A stretch of DNA of 32,223 nucleotides, from positions 1 through 32,223 of the forward strand of contig JAFAHD010000067.1 in assembly GCA_019237415.1 (NCBI GenBank). Direction: 5' to 3'. This DNA is from Vulcanimicrobiota bacterium (GTDB taxonomy: Bacteria; Vulcanimicrobiota; Vulcanimicrobiia; Eremiobacterales; Eremiobacteraceae). The notes beneath the pieces were generated by a model, which had not been told where the DNA came from, made no database searches, and saw nothing but the letters and a program-made list of their open reading frames with translations. This document shows, piece after piece, positions 7,283-14,910 of the stretch. The translations under genes were made by a program, and so were the position numbers. Position 1 is the stretch's first letter; each line of letters starts with the position of its first letter.

Positions 7283-8392
7283 ATGATGTACGGCGTCACC
7301 ATCAGCGGCGTCGGCGCGTATGCGCCGCCCGGCGTCCTCACCAATGAGGACCTCGAAAAGCTCGTCGACACGAGCGATGAGTGGATCGTCCAGCGGACGG
7401 GCATGAAACGCCGGCACATCGCCGGTCCGAACGAAGCGACTTCTGATCTCGCGTTTCCGGCGGCGCTGGCGGCGCTCGCAGCGGCCACGCGCGAGCACAA
7501 AGACATCCAGTGCATCATCGTCGCCACCGCGACGCCCGACTATCTGTTCCCTGCGACGGCATGTCTGGTCGCCTCGCGCTTGGGCGTTCCAGGCGCCGCG
7601 GCCTTCGACGTCTCGATCGGCTGCTCGGGCTTCGTCTACGCGCTGACGACGGGCGCCGCGCTCATCCGTTCCGGCGTGTATTCACGCATGTTGATCATCG
7701 GCGCCGAGACGTTGTCGAAGCTCGTCGATTATACCGATCGGGCGACGTGCGTGCTGTTCGGCGATGGTGCCGGCGCCGTCGTGCTCGAGCGCTCCGAAGA
7801 AGACTGCTTCCTCGGCAGCGAGCTGGGCGCCGAAGGCTCGGATCCCAGCGTGCTCTATCTGCCGGGCGGCGGCAGCCGCTTGCCGTTCAACCGCGCCACG
7901 AACGGTCATCTCAACGGCGCGCCCGAGGGCCGCGTGGCTGCACCAGCGCCAGTGGACGCAAATGGTGCGCTCGCAGCCGAACGTCTGGGCTACATCCAAA
8001 TGCAAGGCCAAGCGGTGTTCAAGTTCGCCGTGCAGCAAATGGCGGGCTCCGTGCAGGCCGCATTGGAAAAGGCTGGGCTGACCACCGCAGACGTCGATTT
8101 CGTCGTGCCGCATCAGGCGAACAAGCGCATCGTCGACGCCACGATGAAGATGCTCCAGCTGCCGCTCGACAAGTGCATCACGAACATCGACGAGTATGGC
8201 AACACCTCGTCCGCCTCGATCCCACTCGCGCTGGCCGAAGCCGTCCGGGCCGGCCAGGTGAAGAAGGGCAACGTCGTCGTGTTCGTCGCCTTCGGCGCGG
8301 GCCTTTCGTGGGGCGCGGTCGTATGGCGCTGGTTGGGTGCGCCGGTCGGCGACGTGCCCAGCATCGCACCCGCGCAGGCAAGCCAAGCCTAA
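7283..8392 (+). CDS. fabH: 3-oxoacyl-ACP synthase III (KAS III)
   Basis: FabH condenses an acyl-CoA (usually acetyl-CoA) with malonyl-ACP to start type II fatty-acid synthesis. The catalytic triad is visible: Cys114 in SIGCSGFVYAL, His277 in VPHQAN and Asn307 in EYGNTSS. WIVQRTGMKRRHIA near residue 35 is the CoA-site region. It has 369 residues, longer than the usual 310-335; the excess is a Gly/Ala/Pro-rich insert at about 195-235 (ATNGHLNGAPEGRVAAPAP) and a C-terminal tail. The insert lies before the LGYIQMQG segment, where KAS III proteins vary. Start is at the first of two adjacent ATG codons; no strong ribosome-binding site is seen, so coupling to rpmF is likely. Confidence 0.95.
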   Translation: MMYGVTISGVGAYAPPGVLTNEDLEKLVDTSDEWIVQRTGMKRRHIAGPNEATSDLAFPAALAALAAATREHKDIQCIIVATATPDYLFPATACLVASRLGVPGAAAFDVSIGCSGFVYALTTGAALIRSGVYSRMLIIGAETLSKLVDYTDRATCVLFGDGAGAVVLERSEEDCFLGSELGAEGSDPSVLYLPGGGSRLPFNRATNGHLNGAPEGRVAAPAPVDANGALAAERLGYIQMQGQAVFKFAVQQMAGSVQAALEKAGLTTADVDFVVPHQANKRIVDATMKMLQLPLDKCITNIDEYGNTSSASIPLALAEAVRAGQVKKGNVVVFVAFGAGLSWGAVVWRWLGAPVGDVPSIAPAQASQA

Positions 8393-8398
8393 GACCGC

Positions 8399-9382
8399 AT
8401 GCCGACGCTCGGTGTCGTGTTTCCCGGCCAGGGATCGCAAAGCGTCGGGATGGGCGTCGACGTTGCGGCCAAGTTTCCGTCGTCGGCGGAATGCTTCGAG
8501 CGCGCGTCCGCGATCTTAGGATACGACGTGCTCGCGCTCTGCCGCGACGGCAGCGACGAACAGCTGCGCGAGACGCGCGTCAGCCAGCCCGCGATCTTCA
8601 CCGTCAACGTCGCCATCTATCGCGCCGTCCGGACGCTTGGCTTTACGCCCATCGTGTCCGCCGGCCACTCGTTCGGCGAGTATTGCTCGCTCACGATCGC
8701 GGATTCGCTCTCCTTCGACGAGGCGCTGAGACTGGTCAACGAACGCGGCATCGCGATGGGTGCCGCGGCCGACGAGGCGCCCGGAAGCATGGCGGCCGTG
8801 ATCGGCTTCGATCAGCAGCGCGTTGAGGCCATGTGCGCGCAAGCGCGCGCGATGAGCGGCGCGCGCGTCGACCTCGCGAACCTGAACGCGCCGATCCAGA
8901 TCGTCGTCTCCGGGGACGTGGCGGGCGTCAATGCATTGTGCGACATCGCGCGCCAAGCAGGCGCGAAGCGCGTCGTCGTGCTCAATGTGTCGGGCGCCTG
9001 GCATAGCGAGCTGATGCGCTCTGCGGTCGCGCGCTTCGCGCCATTCGTCGAAGCCGCCGCGTTCGCGCTGCCTGCCTTCGAGGTCATCAGCAACGTGGAG
9101 GTCGCGCCGTATCATTCGGTCGAGCAGATCCGGCGTTGCCTCGTCGCGAGCCTCATGTCGCGCGTGCGCTGGCACGAGACCGCAGAAGCGGTCGCTGCGC
9201 GGACGCCCGATTTCATCGTCGAGTGCGGCGCCAGCGCGGTGCTGGCGCCGATGTTCCGCCGCGTGTCCGGCGTCGATTCGGAGCGGGTCGTCCATGTGGC
9301 GGACAGCTCGGGCATCGAACGGCTTGCGCGGCTCGAGACCGCGCCTTCGAGCGGCAGCGCCGCCCGCGCGCAGGCGACGTGA
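8399..9382 (+). CDS. fabD: Malonyl-CoA:ACP transacylase
   Basis: FabD loads malonate from CoA onto acyl carrier protein. The protein begins with FPGQGSQ (residues 8-14), has the nucleophile elbow GHSFGEY with Ser91, and the active-site histidine in GAWHSELM (His202). The NLNAPIQIVVSGD segment is also typical. It has 327 residues, slightly above the usual 310, because of an Ala/Ser-rich tail. It begins six bases after fabH and overlaps fabG by four bases (GTGA), supporting one transcript and coupled translation. Confidence 0.96.
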   Translation: MPTLGVVFPGQGSQSVGMGVDVAAKFPSSAECFERASAILGYDVLALCRDGSDEQLRETRVSQPAIFTVNVAIYRAVRTLGFTPIVSAGHSFGEYCSLTIADSLSFDEALRLVNERGIAMGAAADEAPGSMAAVIGFDQQRVEAMCAQARAMSGARVDLANLNAPIQIVVSGDVAGVNALCDIARQAGAKRVVVLNVSGAWHSELMRSAVARFAPFVEAAAFALPAFEVISNVEVAPYHSVEQIRRCLVASLMSRVRWHETAEAVAARTPDFIVECGASAVLAPMFRRVSGVDSERVVHVADSSGIERLARLETAPSSGSAARAQAT

Positions 9383-10125
9383 GCGGACAGCTGCACGGCA
9401 AGACCGCATTGGTCACCGGCGCGGGAACCGGGATCGGCCGCGCCATCGCGCTCGCATTCGCGCGCGAGGGCGCTGCGTTGATGCTCGCAGGGCGCCGCCG
9501 CGAGCCGCTCGAGCAGGTCCGGCAGGAGGTCGAGGGGTCCGGCGGAATGGCGCACGTGCACCTCGCCGACGTCGCTGTGCAGACCCAGGCTGCAGACCTT
9601 GTCGGCGCGGCGGTCAAAACGTTCGGCCGTTTGGACGTGCTCGTCAACAACGCCGGTCGTACGTACGACCAGCTTATCCTGCGGATGAAGTGGAAGGAGC
9701 TGGAGAACACCCTGGCCACCAACCTGCAGTCCATGTTCTACACGTGCGCTGCAGCAGGGAAGGTGATGATAGCTCAGAAGGGCGGCTCGATCGTCAATGT
9801 CACTTCCGTCGTGGCGTTGACGGGAAACCCCGGACAGAGCGCGTATGTCGCTTCCAAGGCCGGCGTGATCGGTCTGACCAAATCGCTCGCGCACGAGTTC
9901 GGATCGCGCAACATCCGCGTCAACGCGCTCGCGCCGGGATTCATCGAGACCGAGATGACCGCGTCGCTGCCGGACGCGCTCAAAGCGCAGTATCTCGCCC
10001 GCGTGCCGCTGCGGCGGTTCGGCGCAACCGACGAAGTCGCCCGCGTCGCGGTGTTCTTGAGCAGCGACGCGTCGGCATACGTGACGGGTCAAACTCTGGC
10101 CGTCGATGGCGGCCTACACATGTAG
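9379..10125 (+). CDS. fabG: 3-oxoacyl-ACP reductase
   Basis: FabG reduces 3-oxoacyl-ACP to 3-hydroxyacyl-ACP with NADPH. This 248-residue classical short-chain dehydrogenase has the cofactor motif TGAGTGIG (13-20), NNAG (90-93) and the catalytic Ser143, Tyr156, Lys160 (YVASK). The ending [14 protein letters not shown] is the standard FabG C-terminus. The GTG start at 9379 overlaps the fabD stop; longer open frames upstream would lie entirely inside fabD. Position between fabD and acpP supports the fatty-acid role over another SDR function. Confidence 0.95.
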   Translation: MSGQLHGKTALVTGAGTGIGRAIALAFAREGAALMLAGRRREPLEQVRQEVEGSGGMAHVHLADVAVQTQAADLVGAAVKTFGRLDVLVNNAGRTYDQLILRMKWKELENTLATNLQSMFYTCAAAGKVMIAQKGGSIVNVTSVVALTGNPGQSAYVASKAGVIGLTKSLAHEFGSRNIRVNALAPGFIETEMTASLPDALKAQYLARVPLRRFGATDEVARVAVFLSSDASAYVTGQTLAVDGGLHM

Positions 10126-10180
10126 TAGGGCGTTCTTGCGAACGCGCAAGACAGAGCCCACGGAGGTCAACACGAATCTG

Positions 10181-10420
10181 ATGTCAGTCTTCGAGAAAGT
10201 GAAGAAGACCATCGTCGAGCAGCTCGGCGTGGAAGAGAATGAGGTGACGATGGATGCGTCGATCACGGACGACCTCGGTGCCGATTCGCTCGATCAGGTG
10301 GAGCTTGTGATGGCGCTCGAGACGGAATTCAACCTGGACATCCCTGACGAGGAAGCCGAGAAGATCAAGACCGTCGGCGACGCCGTCAAGTATATCGAAG
10401 AGGTCACCGAGAAAGCGTGA
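10181..10420 (+). CDS. acpP: Acyl carrier protein
   Basis: A 79-residue acidic ACP. The phosphopantetheine attachment serine is in [18 protein letters not shown], a textbook match, and helix III holds [17 protein letters not shown]. The open frame extends upstream to 10106, overlapping fabG, but the first ACP-like residues are [15 protein letters not shown], so ATG 10181 is chosen. GGAGGT at 10162-10167 lies 13 bases away, rather far; the CTG at 10178 would be a little closer. Only a 55-base gap separates it from fabG. fabF does not follow as it does in many bacteria; ffh comes next after 50 bases. Confidence 0.96.
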   Translation: MSVFEKVKKTIVEQLGVEENEVTMDASITDDLGADSLDQVELVMALETEFNLDIPDEEAEKIKTVGDAVKYIEEVTEKA

Positions 10421-10470
10421 CGGTCGCGCGCGGCTCCGCCCCGCACCCGCACCCGCGCTAGTCTCCTCCG

Positions 10471-11790
10471 ATGTTCGAGTCTCTCACCGATCGCCTCTCG
10501 GCGATCTTCAGCCGGTTACGGTCGCGCGGAAAGCTTAACGAAGCAGACGTCTCGGAAGTCCTCCGGGAGGTCCGCGTCGCGTTGCTCGAGGCCGACGTCA
10601 ATCTTGGCGTCGTCAAGGATTTCATCGCGTCCATCCGCACCCGTGCGGTCGGTGCCGAGGTGCTCGAATCGATGACGCCGGCACAGGCCGTCATCGCCAT
10701 CGTACGCGACGGCCTGGTCGAACTGCTGGGGACGACGGCAGAACCGGTTCGCTTCGCGGGCGCCGGCGTGACGAGCGTGATGCTCGCCGGATTGCAAGGC
10801 AGCGGCAAGACGACGCACGCGGCGAAGCTGGCGCTGCGCTGGCTGGGCGAGGGGCGCCGGCCGCTGCTCGTCGCCTGCGACGTGCACCGGCCCGCTGCGG
10901 TCGAACAGCTGCGCGCGCTGGGCGAGCAGATCGGGGTGCCGGTCTATCTCGAACCCGGTTGCCAGGACGCAGCGGCGATCGGGCGCCGCGCGCTCGAACA
11001 AGCGCGCACGACCGGCAACGGCGTCGCGATCTTCGATACTGCCGGCCGCTTGCAGATCGACGAGCCCATGATGGCCGAGCTCGAGCAGGTCAGGACGGCC
11101 GTTGCGCCCCTCGAAACCCTGCTCGTCGTCGACGCGATGACCGGACAAGAGGCCGTCAAAGTTGCGCAGGCCTTCGATCAGCGCATCGGCGTGAGCGGCA
11201 CCATCCTGACCAAGCTCGACGGCGACTCACGCGGGGGCGCCGCGCTCTCAATCCGCGCGGTGACCGGCAAACCGGTGAAGTTCGTCGGCATCGGCGAGAA
11301 GGTCGATGCGCTCGAACCCTTCTATCCGGACCGGCTCGCGTCGCGCATCCTCGGCATGGGCGACGTGCTGACCCTCATCGAGAAGAGTCAGCGCGTCTAC
11401 GACGAACGACAAGCCAAGCAGCTTGCCGCCAAAATACGGAAGGCAAGTTTCACGCTGTCGGACTTCCTCGATCAGATGCGGCAGATCAAGAAAATGGGCT
11501 CGGTGCAGGATCTGCTCAAGATGATCCCGGGCATGGACAAGCTCGCAGGGCGCCAAGAAGTCGACGACGCCGAGCTGGCGCGCGTCGAGGCGATCATCTT
11601 GTCGATGACGCCGCGGGAACGCGATGATCCGCGCATCTTGAATGCCAGCCGCCGCCGCCGCATCGCGGCCGGCAGCGGCCGGACCGTCCAGGACGTCAAC
11701 CGCCTCGTGAAACAGTTCGAAGCGTCTCAGAAGATGATGAAGACATTGACCAACACGCGCAATCCGCAGTTTGCGCGGTTGAAGAAATAA
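10471..11790 (+). CDS. ffh: Signal recognition particle protein Ffh (SRP54)
   Basis: Ffh binds signal peptides emerging from the ribosome and, with 4.5S RNA and FtsY, delivers the nascent chain to the membrane. Domain order is N (1-90), G with GLQGSGKTT (107-115), DTAGR (189-193) and [10 protein letters not shown] (247-256), then the Met-rich M domain from about 300 ([24 protein letters not shown] for RNA binding; [11 protein letters not shown]). It has 439 residues, normal for the family, with a short tail ending FARLKK. rpsP follows, its ribosome-binding site overlapping the ffh stop codon. Confidence 0.97.
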   Translation: MFESLTDRLSAIFSRLRSRGKLNEADVSEVLREVRVALLEADVNLGVVKDFIASIRTRAVGAEVLESMTPAQAVIAIVRDGLVELLGTTAEPVRFAGAGVTSVMLAGLQGSGKTTHAAKLALRWLGEGRRPLLVACDVHRPAAVEQLRALGEQIGVPVYLEPGCQDAAAIGRRALEQARTTGNGVAIFDTAGRLQIDEPMMAELEQVRTAVAPLETLLVVDAMTGQEAVKVAQAFDQRIGVSGTILTKLDGDSRGGAALSIRAVTGKPVKFVGIGEKVDALEPFYPDRLASRILGMGDVLTLIEKSQRVYDERQAKQLAAKIRKASFTLSDFLDQMRQIKKMGSVQDLLKMIPGMDKLAGRQEVDDAELARVEAIILSMTPRERDDPRILNASRRRRIAAGSGRTVQDVNRLVKQFEASQKMMKTLTNTRNPQFARLKK

Positions 11791-11794
11791 GGAG
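11789..11794 (+). promoter_or_regulatory. Ribosome binding site fixing the TTG start of rpsP
   Basis: AAGGAG overlaps the TAA of ffh and ends six bases before TTG 11801. This is the best Shine-Dalgarno match among the housekeeping genes and is why the non-ATG start is accepted for S16. Confidence 0.85.
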
Positions 11795-11800
11795 ATTCGT

Positions 11801-12103
11801 TTGGCCGTCAAGATCAGATTGCGCCGCACCGGCGCGAAAAAGCAGCCGTCCTACCGCGTGGTGGTCGCCGATTCCGGCTCGCCTCGCGACGGACGTTTCA
11901 TCGAGATCATCGGACATTTCAATCCGCGCCGCGAGCCCGCCGAGCTCATCCTCGATGAGGAGAAGGTCAAGCGCTGGCTCGGCAACGGCGCGCAGCCATC
12001 GGACACCGTCGCGCGCCTGCTGGCCGGGAAGGGCCTGTACGACGCAGCCAAGGTGCCGGCGCGCAAACCGCGCGAGAAGCGCAAAGGAAAAGCCAATGCC
12101 TGA
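11801..12103 (+). CDS. rpsP: 30S ribosomal protein S16
   Basis: A 100-residue S16. [24 protein letters not shown] and [13 protein letters not shown] are diagnostic of this early 30S assembly protein. The start is TTG, placed by the AAGGAG site; the second codon onward aligns with the family N-terminus. A basic C-terminal tail (KPREKRKGK) follows the conserved GLYDAAK region. It overlaps the next gene, khpA, by eight bases, as in the rpsP-khpA-rimM arrangement of many Gram-positive-type bacteria. Confidence 0.97.
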   Translation: MAVKIRLRRTGAKKQPSYRVVVADSGSPRDGRFIEIIGHFNPRREPAELILDEEKVKRWLGNGAQPSDTVARLLAGKGLYDAAKVPARKPREKRKGKANA

Positions 12104-12620
12104 CCGTCCGCCTGAATTCACCGACATCGACCTGGATGAGGAAGACGAAGAAGAAGACTCGCCAAAACCCGGCGCGCCTGAAGAGGAGCCGATCGAATTC
12201 GACATCGACCACGACGACGAAGACGACGACGGCAACGGGGACGACGATGAGGATGACGACACAGAGCGCGATCCCGACGGGCTCGGTGCCGCCGGTGCGG
12301 ATGACGGGCCGCGAAGCTCCGCGCACGCGCCGTCCGCCCGGTACGAGGATGAGGAAGAGGGCGAGGGCGTACGCGACGGTATCCAGCGCGCCGCAGCTGT
12401 CTTGAAGTACATCGTCGAGCAGATCGTCGACGAGCCGAGCCAGATCTCGATTGGCGCGACCGAGGACGACCGCGGGCCAGTGCTCTTGCTGCGCGTGGCG
12501 GAAGACGATCGCGGCAAGGTCATCGGACGTCAGGGCCGGATCGTGCAAGCTATCCGCACGGTTGTCAAAGCTGCAACCGTCGGCACGGGCGAGAAGGTCA
12601 GCGTCGAAATCATCGATTGA
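12096..12620 (+). CDS. khpA: KH-domain RNA-binding protein KhpA with a long acidic N-terminal extension
   Basis: The last 72 residues are a standard Khp[32 protein letters not shown] with the RNA-binding GxxG loop (GRQG, 144-147), and a C-terminal strand ending VSVEIID. KhpA binds RNA, usually with KhpB, and affects division and cell size in streptococci. The unusual part is the first ~100 residues: residues 10-60 are about 60% Asp/Glu, with runs of up to four acidic residues. The family normally has 75-85 residues in total. ATG 12096 overlaps rpsP by eight bases. An in-frame TTG at 12402 (residue 103) coincides with the usual family start and would give a 72-residue form, but no ribosome-binding site precedes it. 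Coding in this frame across the acidic part is the most plausible reading of the strand. Confidence 0.85.
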   Translation: MPDRPPEFTDIDLDEEDEEEDSPKPGAPEEEPIEFDIDHDDEDDDGNGDDDEDDDTERDPDGLGAAGADDGPRSSAHAPSARYEDEEEGEGVRDGIQRAAAVLKYIVEQIVDEPSQISIGATEDDRGPVLLLRVAEDDRGKVIGRQGRIVQAIRTVVKAATVGTGEKVSVEIID

Positions 12621-13132
12621 GCGGCGACGGGCGCGAGCTCAGCGTCTTGGTCGGCCGGGTGGTCGGAGTGTTCGGATTGCGCGGCGACGTCAAAGTCGCC
12701 GCGTCCGTTTTAGAGCTCCGGCCGGGGCTGCACGTGCTCGCGCGCGCGCCGGGCAAACCGGAACGCGCGCTAACCGTGCGAGGGGTGCGTCCGGCCCCGG
12801 CGCATCTGCGCGTGCTCTTCGACGGCGTGGATGACGCGGATGCCGCCGAGCGGTTGCGCGGCATGACGTTGCATGCGGCGCTCGCCGACCTGCCGGCGCT
12901 GCCGGCCAACGCGTATCGCGAGGTAGAGCTTGTGGGCATGCGCGTGCGCGACATACGTCTCGGGGAATTGGGCGCCGTGGTCGGCGTCGCGCAGTATCCG
13001 GGCGCCGACATGATCGTCGTGGGCGAAAAGCGCACGCTGATCCCGATGCTCGAGGCGTACGGCGTGAACGTCGACCGCGCGGCGCGCACGATCACGACGG
13101 CGCTGCCGGCCGGATTCGAGGAGCTGCTCTGA
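12617..13132 (+). CDS. rimM: Ribosome maturation factor RimM
   Basis: RimM assists assembly of the 30S head and binds S19. The N-terminal RimM barrel has VGRVVGVFGLRGDVKVAA (residues 12-29), a variant of the usual GKIVGTHGLRGEVKV; the C-terminal PRC-type barrel has REVELVGMRV and KRTLIPMLEAYGVNVD. It has 171 residues, normal size. The TTG start overlaps the khpA stop (TTGA), so translation is coupled. The gene order then departs from the common rimM-trmD-rplS: the next gene is proline dehydrogenase. Confidence 0.93.
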   Translation: MSGDGRELSVLVGRVVGVFGLRGDVKVAASVLELRPGLHVLARAPGKPERALTVRGVRPAPAHLRVLFDGVDDADAAERLRGMTLHAALADLPALPANAYREVELVGMRVRDIRLGELGAVVGVAQYPGADMIVVGEKRTLIPMLEAYGVNVDRAARTITTALPAGFEELL

Positions 13133-13136
13133 CGTG

Positions 13137-14045
13137 ATGCGCGCGGCGTTGCTCGGCGCGGCAGGCAATCAGCCGCTGCAGCGGTTCATCACCCATCATG
13201 GGCGGCGCTTCGGCGCCTACCGCTTCGTCGCCGGAGAGACGCTCGACGAGTTCATCGCCGCCGTTCGGTCGGCCAACGCGCGCGGCATGCGTGTCGCAGC
13301 AGGCCTGCTCGGGGAAGATGTGCGCAGCCGCGACGCGGCAGCCGCCGTCGCGCGAGAGTACTGCGACATGCTCGACCGCTTCGCGCTCGACCGCGTCGAT
13401 GCGAACGTCGCGCTGAAGCTCACGCATCTCGGCTTGACCATCGATCGAGACCTCGCGCTCGCCAACGTCGCTGCGGTCGCGGCGCGTGCCGCCGAGCACG
13501 GCAACTTCGTGCGCATGGACATGGAGCAATCCGCGCACACGGACGCGACGCTCGATATCTATCGGGGCTTGCGTGCGCGAGGCGTCGACAACGTCGGCGC
13601 AGTGCTGCAGTCGTACTTGTATCGCTCCGAGGCCGACCTGCTGGCGCTGCTGCCGCTGAACCCAAGCCTGCGCATCGTCAAGGGGGCGTATCTCGAATCC
13701 GCCTCGGTGGCGTATGCCCGCAAGCGCGACGTCGACGCGAACTACGTCAAGCTGCTCGAGCTGTGCCTTCACCGCGGCCGCTTCACCGCGATCGCGACGC
13801 ACGACGACGCGATCATCGACCACGCGGTGGGCTTCGTCGAGCGCGAGTCGATCGGCCGCGATCGATTCGAGTTCCAGATGTTGTACGGCGTGCGGCCCAA
13901 ACTGCAGAGCGCGCTGGTCGCGCGCGGGTTTGATGTCCGAATCGCCGTGCCGTTCGGGTCCCAGTGGTATCCGTACTTCATGCGCCGGCTTGCCGAGCGG
14001 CCTGCGAACGTCTTGTTCTTGCTGCGGTCGATGTGGCGCGGATGA
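13137..14045 (+). CDS. Proline dehydrogenase family flavoenzyme (possible hydroxyproline dehydrogenase)
   Basis: A monofunctional PRODH-fold protein of about 302 residues, FAD-dependent, which would oxidise proline (or 4-hydroxyproline) to the pyrroline carboxylate. Family motifs in order are KLTHLGL (95-101), FVRMDMEQS, LQSYLYRSEADL, RIVKGAYLE (lysine at 183), FEFQMLYGVR and YFMRRLAERP (281-290), whose two arginines match the carboxylate-binding pair of PutA (R555/R556). In the preceding strand the sequence is RIAVPFG where PutA has RIYAPVG, so the tyrosine known to clash with a 4-hydroxyl is Ala here. Start ATG 13137, or GTG 13134. The gene overlaps the next (aldolase family) by four bases, indicating a shared pathway. 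No P5C dehydrogenase is in the window. Confidence 0.9.
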   Translation: MRAALLGAAGNQPLQRFITHHGRRFGAYRFVAGETLDEFIAAVRSANARGMRVAAGLLGEDVRSRDAAAAVAREYCDMLDRFALDRVDANVALKLTHLGLTIDRDLALANVAAVAARAAEHGNFVRMDMEQSAHTDATLDIYRGLRARGVDNVGAVLQSYLYRSEADLLALLPLNPSLRIVKGAYLESASVAYARKRDVDANYVKLLELCLHRGRFTAIATHDDAIIDHAVGFVERESIGRDRFEFQMLYGVRPKLQSALVARGFDVRIAVPFGSQWYPYFMRRLAERPANVLFLLRSMWRG

Positions 14046-14896
14046 AGCACCTGACGACGGGCGTCAACTGCGCGACGCTCACACCGATGGACAGCGATGG
14101 AGCGGCGTGCATCCCGCTGTTGGCCGCGCATTGCCGCTGGCTGCTCGCGCAGGGCTGCGCGAACGTCGTGCTGTTGGGAACGACCGGTGAAGCGAACTCA
14201 TTCAGCCTGGAAGAGCGCAAGGCGATCCTCGAGGACTTGCTCGAGACGGGCCTCGAGCCTCAGCGCTTGATCGTCGGCACCGGCTGCTGCGCGATCGACG
14301 ACACGGTGACGCTGACGAGGCATGCGCTGCGCTGCGGCGTCGACCGAGTGCTCGTGCTGCCGCCATTCTACTATAAGAATATTGAAGATGCTGGGCTGAT
14401 CGAGGCCTTCGCAAAGACGATCGATGCGGTGGGTGATGGCCGCTTGCGCCTCTATCTGTATCAGATCCCGCAATTGACGGGCGTGGCGTTTTCGGCGGCG
14501 GTGATCGAATCGCTGCTGCACGCGTATCCAGCTATCATCGCCGGCATCAAAGATAGTTCCGGCGACTGGGAAGGCATTCGCGCCCTGTGCTTCCAGTTCG
14601 GCAAGCGCATGGACGTGCTCGCGGGCAGCGAGCGCTTCCTGATCGCGGCGCTGCGGGCGGGCGCAACCGGCTGCGTCACCGCGACCGCAAACGCACACCC
14701 CGCGATGATCGCGCAACTCTATGAACGCCGGGGCGAGGCCGATGCGGAAGCAGAGCAAGCACGAGTGACCGCCGCGCGAGCAGCATTCGAGCGTCTTCCC
14801 GTGATCGCTGCGCTCAAGGAGGCGACGGCGCGCCGCACGGGTGACGAGCGTTGGCGGAATCTACGCCCGCCGCTGCTGCCGTTGCCGCTCGCGTAA
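14042..14896 (+). CDS. DapA/NAL-family class I aldolase, possibly 4-hydroxy-2-oxoglutarate aldolase
   Basis: A 284-residue (beta/alpha)8 lyase of the dihydrodipicolinate synthase / N-acetylneuraminate lyase family. The pyruvate-carboxylate-binding GTTGE is at 46-50, the active-site tyrosine in YQIP at 140-143 and the Schiff-base lysine in GIKDSSGD (Lys170). These show a pyruvate-handling enzyme but do not separate DapA from the many relatives. Reasons against biosynthetic DapA: GIKDSSGD in place of the usual GIKEA-type context, and tight coupling (ATGA) to a proline-dehydrogenase gene. Hydroxyproline breakdown ends with an aldolase of this family (HOGA type) that splits 4-hydroxy-2-oxoglutarate into pyruvate and glyoxylate, so that assignment is favoured by context only. 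Confidence 0.85.
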   Translation: MKHLTTGVNCATLTPMDSDGAACIPLLAAHCRWLLAQGCANVVLLGTTGEANSFSLEERKAILEDLLETGLEPQRLIVGTGCCAIDDTVTLTRHALRCGVDRVLVLPPFYYKNIEDAGLIEAFAKTIDAVGDGRLRLYLYQIPQLTGVAFSAAVIESLLHAYPAIIAGIKDSSGDWEGIRALCFQFGKRMDVLAGSERFLIAALRAGATGCVTATANAHPAMIAQLYERRGEADAEAEQARVTAARAAFERLPVIAALKEATARRTGDERWRNLRPPLLPLPLA

Positions 14897-14910
14897 GCGC
14901 ATGAGCTTCG

